Source: Zoroaster sp. YZ-2022
Taxonomy: Eukaryota; Echinodermata; Asteroidea; Forcipulatida; Zoroasteridae
Assembly (NCBI GenBank): GCA_029582265.1
Contig: CM055816.1
Span: forward strand, 93,979,588-94,043,587
Length of the DNA stretch: 64,000 nt
Direction: 5' to 3'
Position 1 is the first letter of the stretch. Each line of letters starts with the position of its first letter. The position numbers and the translations under genes are program-made. Under the pieces are notes generated by a model, which saw only the letters and a list, made by a program, of their open reading frames with translations, was not told where the DNA came from and searched no databases. Positions 58,300-64,000 of the stretch are shown here, piece after piece.

Positions 58300-58480
58300 T
58301 TTTGATTTGTTCAGTACAGTTATGAATGGGTCAAGATATTTGTCTTCAGTCAATGTGGAGTACGACCAAAATTAGGGTAGAATCATGAAAGAATCATGGG
58401 ATAATCAAGAAGTGTAACCATGTAGTAATCAACTAATAATTGAGAATCATTGAATGATCCTGGTATTTTAAGACAGCTTA
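58300..58480 (+). repeat. Direct repeat after triplet microsatellite, copy 1
   Basis: GATTTGTTCAGTACAGTTAT through GATCCTGGTATTTTAAGACA also occurs at 59553-59717, again immediately after a triplet microsatellite. Confidence 0.9.
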
Positions 58481-59261
58481 AGGAGTTACTTTATTAATAA
58501 AGGCACATACTACTGTCTCTGAATTGCTGCCTCCGGTGCACATTTCGTTGATGGGTTAAGGTACCCAGGGCCTGAGATAAATAAATATATCTCAGGTAAT
58601 TAAGGAAGACGGCCCAACTGCCCTGCTGAATTCCCTGGGACACTCCATCCCATATTTTCTTGGATCTTTAATTCTCTATTCCCTTGGACCAATTCCATAT
58701 TTCTTTGAGTTAGTTCAATTCCCCTGTCCTCCATGCCCAACCCTGTTCGATGATCCACTGATGCAACGGTACTGGTTTGAGCTCGGTGCTGTGGCCCACC
58801 GCTGCAGGCCTCATTGAGGCTGAACGCAACCCATCGGTTACCAGTACCAAAGAGAGGCTACTGACTCTACGTGACAATACACTTAATGAGAGGAAAGTGT
58901 AGTCAATTTTTTGTTTCATAGATCTTGAGCAATGAATGTATGTACATCCAGTGAGATTTTGGCCATTTTGTAGGCCCAAATACTATTAATAATATATGTA
59001 TGATAAAATAACATAATAATATAATATTATTATGATAAAAAAACAGTTGCTTTCAGTAGGCTATAGTCAAGTTTTGTTTCATCAGAACTTCGACATTACA
59101 CATATGGTAGACACATCATGTCAATTTAAATCCTTTTAACCTTGTCCCTTGGTGCTTCTGTTTATCATATTGGGTTTATGATAGAGAAACCATAGACCAC
59201 AAATAACATCATGATAAACCCGAAGTGCTGTAATTAGCTTTTATTGTCTAGAAAAACAACG
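58481..59261. other. Intergenic, one unassigned minus-strand frame
   Basis: A minus frame at about 58979-58710 (GLRSASMRPAAVGHSTELKP) is open for 89 codons and reads more protein-like than its surroundings. It has no recognised motif or splice signals, so no gene is called. Confidence 0.35.
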
Positions 59262-59341
59262 CCTTATGAGCAGGGGTAATAATATAATGCGCCTTGAGCA
59301 CCACTCAGTTGGTGGATACGTGCGCTATATAAGTCCACACG

Positions 59342-59373
<32 letters not shown>

Positions 59374-59469
59374 GCTGTTGCTGTTGTTGTTGCTGTTGCT
59401 GTTGTTGTTGTTGTTGTTGTTGTTGCTGTTGCTGTTGTTGTTGTTGTTGTTGTTGTTGCTGATGTTGCT

Positions 59470-59551
<82 letters not shown>
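59262..59551 (+). mobile_element. SINE 3' tail (copy D) with a 210-bp (TTG/CTG)n tract
   Basis: CTTATGAGCAGGGGTAATAA, GCGCCTTGAGCACCACTCAG and GTGCGCTATATAAGTCC match the tail of SINE copy A. A TTG/CTG triplet run at 59339-59551 follows, instead of the usual ATT. Confidence 0.85.
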
Positions 59552-59552
<1 letters not shown>

Positions 59553-59717
59553 ATTGATTTGTTCAGTACAGTTATGAATGGGACAAGGTATTTGTTTTCA
59601 GTCAATGTGGAGTACGACCAAAATTAGGGTAGAATCATAGAAGAATCATGTAACCAAGTAGTAATCAACTAATAATAGAGAATCATTGAATGATCCTGGT
59701 ATTTTAAGACAGCTTAA
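59553..59717 (+). repeat. Direct repeat after triplet microsatellite, copy 2
   Basis: Partner of 58300-58480, with few substitutions and one deletion of about 10 bp. Confidence 0.9.
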
Positions 59718-60056
59718 ATGTGACTTTGCAGATCTAGTTTGTTCAGCACGATTTAATGTGATCTAACAAAATGTGCTGCAGAAGCCTGAACTATGATTGC
59801 TAAACAAAACATTTTATCTTGTAGGGAACCCTGACAATGCTCACATAACAGGTAAGTATTATTATTGTATGAATCGACTCAGTTTATGAACAAATCCTGA
59901 AAAATGTCCAGTTTCTTTTGGGCTTGAAAGTGATTATGAAACATCCTTATCAGCTTACTAAAGACATTGGCTGTGTATGTTGGATAAAGTGAACTTGGGG
60001 ATATAAAGTTAATTCAAAGATACTGTTGAAACAGACAAAGTCAAATTAAAACTTAC

Positions 60057-63000
60057 TTTCTTTATCTGAGCTCTCAATGTCCATGTCTTCAACATCATCC
60101 ATAGAGAAAGGCAGAGATGCAGCTACAAAAATTAAATAAAGTATTATTAGGCAGGGCATTCGAGGCACAAACATTTTCAGCCGACTCGCGAGATGTGCAT
60201 GCACACTGTAAACACACACACACAGCAGTAAGCATGTTCAACATCAAAATAGGGGTAGGCTTTTGTTCGTCGTGTTACAAGATTGAAACATGGAATATTA
60301 AAATGCAGTTTATAGAGTAGCCCAATTTTCTTCTAAAATACGATCAATATGAAAATTTCGATATATGAACATAAATAAATACACTTTCAAGATTAATTTG
60401 GTACCGGTATGTAGATTGTTTTATTTTGACACCAGGAACGCTTCGAAATTTAGCGCTAAAGTCGACCTTTCCGTGTTTAATTTTCAGAGCTACCGTTAGC
60501 TAATTAAGCAAATTTGCATAATAATATATGGAAACCTATGTTTATTTGTTTTAATATAAGTCTATATACATATATAATTTGTGCCAAGTTTCGTGGCTGT
60601 AAGTGATTGTGTTGGTCCAGGAGAGCATTTATGCATATTTAATTAGGTGACTTAGTAATTTTTTTTAAATGTTGGCATTTTCCATTATTCGATTTTGGTC
60701 ATTGAGCCATTTTTGTGGCCCGATACCGAAAAAACTAAAGCTTATTTTCGTACCATTCTTTTTTTAATTAGAAGTTTAGCACTTGGACTGCCAAGAAAAT
60801 AATATTTATGTGGACTTAAATAGATAAATTACAGTGGAATTTTTGTGGGAAAATCAAAAAATTTGTGTTTTTGCCATTTTCTTAAAAAATTGCTGAAATG
60901 GGGGCGAAAAACGACATCATTCAGTTTTTTGGCGTAGAAAGAGAACCGAAGGTCCGATTTCAAAAATTCTTTCAGTTCTCTGTTTCTTTCAGCAAGCTGC
61001 ATAATATGAGTGTCATTTCAAAAGCATAGCTAAAACTTTAAAAAATAGTGTGACCTAGTATTATTGTTGGTGGTGGTGTTGTTGGTTTTTGGTGGGCATG
61101 GTCAACGGGTTCTTTGTCACCGTTGCCGTGGACGTCATCATGATTGTCGTAGTTGTCGTCGTTGTTGTAGTCGTGGTCATCATCGTCATCATCGTTGCTG
61201 CTGTAGATTCTTACCTGAAAAGGCATTCGGTACTCTCACAAAATCTCCTGTAACTTCAAGGACATCATCAGCTGTGCCCTCTGAGTCAGTAGGTACCTCA
61301 ACAACAAATCCATATTCAGTAGGAACATTGACAATAACCGCAGATTCAGCAGAAACGTCAGAAGCAACCCCGGATTCATCAGGAACAACCTCATATTCCA
61401 CAAGAACATCAGAAAGAACTCCGGATTCCGCAGCAACATTAGAAACAACTTTGGATTCCTCAGCAACATCAAGAACAACCCCACATTGCACAGGAACATC
61501 AGCAACACCCCTGGATTCATCAGGAACATCAGAAACATCAGCAACACCCCTGATTCATCAGGAACATCAGCAACACACCCGGATTTATCAGGAACATCAG
61601 AAACACCCCCGGATTCATCAGGAACATCAGAAACACCCCCGGATTCATCAGGAACATCAGAAACACCCCCGGATTCATCAGGAACATCAGCAACACCCCT
61701 AGATTCATCAGGAACATCAGCAACACCCCCGGATTCCTCAGGAACATCAGAAACACCCCCGGATTCCTCAGGAACATCAGAAAGAACTCCGGATTCTGCA
61801 GTAACATCAGACACTTCCCTGGATTCTGCAGCAACATCAAGAACACCCCCACATTGCATAGGAACATCAGCAACACCCCCTGGATTCATCAGGAACATCA
61901 GAAACACCCCCAGATTCATCAGGAACATCAGAAACACCCCCGGATTCAACAGAAACATCACCAACACCCCCGGATTCATCAGGAACATCAGCAACACCCC
62001 CGGATTCATCAGGAACATCAGCATCATCCCCGGAATCATCAGGAACATCAGAAACACCCCGGATTCATCAGGAACATCAGCAACACCTCGGATTCATCAG
62101 GAACATCAGAAACACTCCCGGATTCCTCAAGAACATCGGAAACACTCCCGGATTCCACAGGAACATCAGAAAGAACTCCGGATTCCGCAGGAACATCAGG
62201 GAAAAAAACAGATTCCGTAGGAACAGCAGAAAAAACCCGATATTCCGTAGGAACATCAGGCACACCCTCATTTTTCACTTGGGCATCGGTCGAAGCCCCA
62301 GCAAACAAAACAATTTGAAATCATTTAAATCATATTTATAGCTGCAGTAAACGGTCTTCATTTTGAAACATAAATAAAATGTTAGATAATTTTGATAAAT
62401 TTTATTCTAGAGAGGTTGTGGCAAGGAATGGAAGGACCACACGAAAGACAAAAGGCTAATTGCTCGTATTGCATTCAACAATTATAATATTGAAACACTA
62501 TAGTCCATACTGTTATTAACTGTAGGTCTATACATTGAAAACCAAATGGCATTGGAAAGTAATGACTGTAAAACAATATTAACCCTTTAAGTTATAATTA
62601 TTTTTGTTACTGAAATTATAATAGGGTAGGCCTAGCCTATTATTAATGTACTTATTATTTGCAAACCCTATCGTTATTCGTAGGGCCTACACCAAACATA
62701 AGAAATGTCCCTTTTAGTCCTGTATCCTATTGTTAGCTTTAGGAAGTACATGGTGTATTTACCCGGCGCATGTTCAGTACATAGCCAGGAAAAAGTAGCA
62801 GTTCCTGAATTATTTAGCCGGCGCCGGGTAAATATGACCTGCCTTAGCTTTAATACTAGTATTAACGGTGGACCTACTACCATTCACACTAAACAAGCAC
62901 AAACCAGAAATATGTTTCTCAGATGTGGGCCTAGGACTGTGTAACAATGACATCCTCTTTGCTGCTTAACGTTAGTCTAAGTTCGTAGGCCTGTAACGTT

Positions 63001-63153
63001 AGGCCTAATAACATTACTCAGACTCACATCAAAGTTTTGTAACACCGGGGAAAACTTACCCTTTTTAGATTTGCCTTTTTGAAGAGCCAGCTGCAACATT
63101 CGTTGTCCCCTTGTCATGTAGACACCAGGCCTAGACCTCCTCACATTGTTCAT
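60057..63153 (-). CDS. Acidic decapeptide-repeat protein gene (partial, with frame breaks)
   Basis: Three minus-strand exons share phase-1 junctions. Exon 1, 63153-63060, encodes MNNVRRSRPGVYMTRGQR and a basic tail ending GKSKK (donor GTAAGT). Exon 2, about 62277-61215, encodes tandem 30-bp units giving the decapeptide xDVPxESGGV (acceptor CCAAG; donor GTAAGA). Exon 3, 60122-60057, encodes AASLPFSMDDVEDMDIESSD (donor GTAAGT). Later exons are not identified. The minus strand is chosen because diverged edge units keep Asp-Val-Pro and Glu-Ser residues only in that frame and because splice signals fit. Units of 29 or 31 bp near 62060, 61875 and 61530 shift the frame, so the exon is not continuous as assembled. 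Low-complexity acidic repeats suggest a disordered or extracellular-matrix-like protein. I do not recognise the family. Confidence 0.5.
60130..61210. other. Intron 2 of the decapeptide-repeat gene; TTG/GTCGT-rich stretch
   Basis: No gene inside. A GTCGTTGTTG/CATCATCGTC low-complexity run lies at about 61060-61205 beside the exon 2 donor. Confidence 0.45.
61225..62275 (-). repeat. 30-bp coding minisatellite, about 30 units
   Basis: The unit GATTCATCAGGAACATCAGA + AACACCCCCG (plus strand) is nearly perfect in the middle (61590-61740, 61900-62060) and degenerate at both edges, the usual pattern of a tandem array homogenised from the centre. Several units differ by one base in length. Confidence 0.95.
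62278..63059. other. Intron 1 of the decapeptide-repeat gene
   Basis: AT-rich, no feature except TAGGCCTA words. The acceptor in front of exon 2 is only moderately strong. Confidence 0.4.
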
Positions 63154-64000
63154 TTCAAAATGGCTACCTGCTGGACGTAAATTATACATGTATGCTGTGT
63201 ATCCTATGTAGCTGCTGTACGCACGCACACACACAGAACAAACATACTAAAGTGCATTTGTATGTGGATGTACCGGTATGTACAATATACATGTACAAGT
63301 ACAAAGAAGGCCTTGTGCATGCTATGTAGGATGCACATGCATTGTGTGCCAGTTAAGCCTGAGCTAAGCTAGGCCCTCTGGAGACAGAACAGTGCATAAC
63401 TTGTTGTGTGTAAGGCATAGTTTGTTTTATATGATTTTTTTTCTGTGGAATATCAAAGCATCTTAGAGATACATTGTTTTGCCATTAATTGAAAAAAAAG
63501 AAAGCTGTATGGGACAGATAGAAACTAACTTATGATATATTTACGACAGTGGTTACGTTTTATGGTAAAATGGTACATTTAAAAGATACAGCTTTCTGCC
63601 GAGTAAAATCATTACTCTAGCAACAAATTCAATACAGCCAAAAAGACGTAACTCACTTTAACCTTTCCTGCCACATAAAACTGTCAGCATGAATGGTATT
63701 ACCACGAAACAGAAGACTATGATTAATACATGAAGTGTTTTGCCACGTAATGAAACCCCCCAAAAAACATTTATGTTAGAGATGCTGTGTTTTGCCAGAC
63801 AAAAACGTTTAAAAATGCCAAATGAGCCAAAAACAGATAGCTGTATCTCAGAAACGAAGCAACGTATGGAATGGAGACCCATCTAGAATTAAAGAGCGCC
63901 CTCAACTTACCCAGAAAATGTCATTATCTCAAAACCACCAAAAATTGAGTTACATTGTTTTGCCATATGAGGGCCGAGTTGTAAACACACATAGATTTTG
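63154..64000. other. Upstream of the decapeptide-repeat gene, no feature supported
   Basis: It should contain the minus-strand gene's promoter. ACATGTAC words occur near 63290. GTTTTGCCA recurs at about 63476, 63739, 63789 and 63958, suggesting a degenerate repeat. No other gene is seen. Confidence 0.4.

Noticed and set aside
58006..58375. Asn/Asp-rich and Tyr/His-rich frames
   Set aside because: Translations of the ATT/ATC microsatellite.
58710..58979. Minus frame of 89 codons that could be a fourth exon of the decapeptide-repeat gene
   Set aside because: No matching phase-1 acceptor could be shown, and the sequence has no similarity to the gene's other exons.
59264..59605. Poly-Gln, poly-Leu and poly-Val/Ala frames
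   Set aside because: They are translations of the TTG/CTG microsatellite attached to a SINE tail. No gene context.
59827..59858. Plus-strand mini-exon-like sequence between TTTATCTTGTAG and GTAAGT
   Set aside because: The splice signals are good, but there is no neighbouring coding exon on this strand and an in-frame stop is likely. Chance match.
61064..62220. Plus-strand frames with PDSSGTSET repeats, mucin-like
   Set aside because: Tempting as a Ser/Thr-rich mucin, but the flanking exons with good splice sites and the conservation at diverged edge units favour the minus strand.

Overview
The window looks like nuclear DNA of a marine invertebrate, most likely a deuterostome such as an echinoderm. 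This is inference. It rests on AT-rich sequence, spliced genes with GT-AG introns, tRNA-headed SINEs ending in GCGCTATATAA plus (ATT)n, and a fold-back transposon resembling the sea urchin TU class. A 500-N assembly gap lies at 20196-20695. Nothing bacterial, organellar or CRISPR-like is visible.

Genes are sparse. (1) Two minus-strand KMT5A/SET8-like SET-domain genes sit in tandem (exons 4764-2986 and 18880-12445). They share intron positions and phases, so they are paralogues, and the last exon of each is not identified. Both carry Asn-Asp where classical SET enzymes have Asn-His. (2) A plus-strand two-coding-exon gene (41116-42995) encodes a 136-residue secreted, cysteine-rich, basic-tailed protein. 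(3) A minus-strand gene at the right edge (63153 to at least 60057) has a basic first exon, a roughly 1 kb exon of acidic decapeptide repeats with frame breaks, and a short acidic third exon.

The rest is mostly mobile DNA: a CR1/L2-like LINE (1-1790), other reverse transcriptase remnants (21.7-22.1 kb minus; 44.0-44.2 kb plus), a Penelope-like fragment with two inverted terminal segments (50.6-51.3 kb), a Gypsy integrase remnant (52.0-52.5 kb), a broken piggyBac transposase (52.5-54.1 kb), four SINEs or SINE tails, and several MITEs with visible TIRs and TSDs (hAT-like 10371-10686, Harbinger-like 19249-19590, TTAA type 49865-50039, palindromic 4122-4541). A large repeat is present in inverted orientation at 33.6-37.1 kb and 54.3-56.1 kb.

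The most striking structure is a 4.79 kb fold-back element at 44381-49170. It has an 8-bp target duplication with one mismatch, near-identical inverted arms of about 600-740 bp that each start with a 128-bp hairpin, inner inverted arrays of a 72-bp higher-order repeat rich in TGASTCA (AP-1-type) heptamers, and a central gene for a C2H2 zinc-finger/acidic protein broken by what looks like one missing base. No transposase is visible, so it looks non-autonomous or accessory-carrying.
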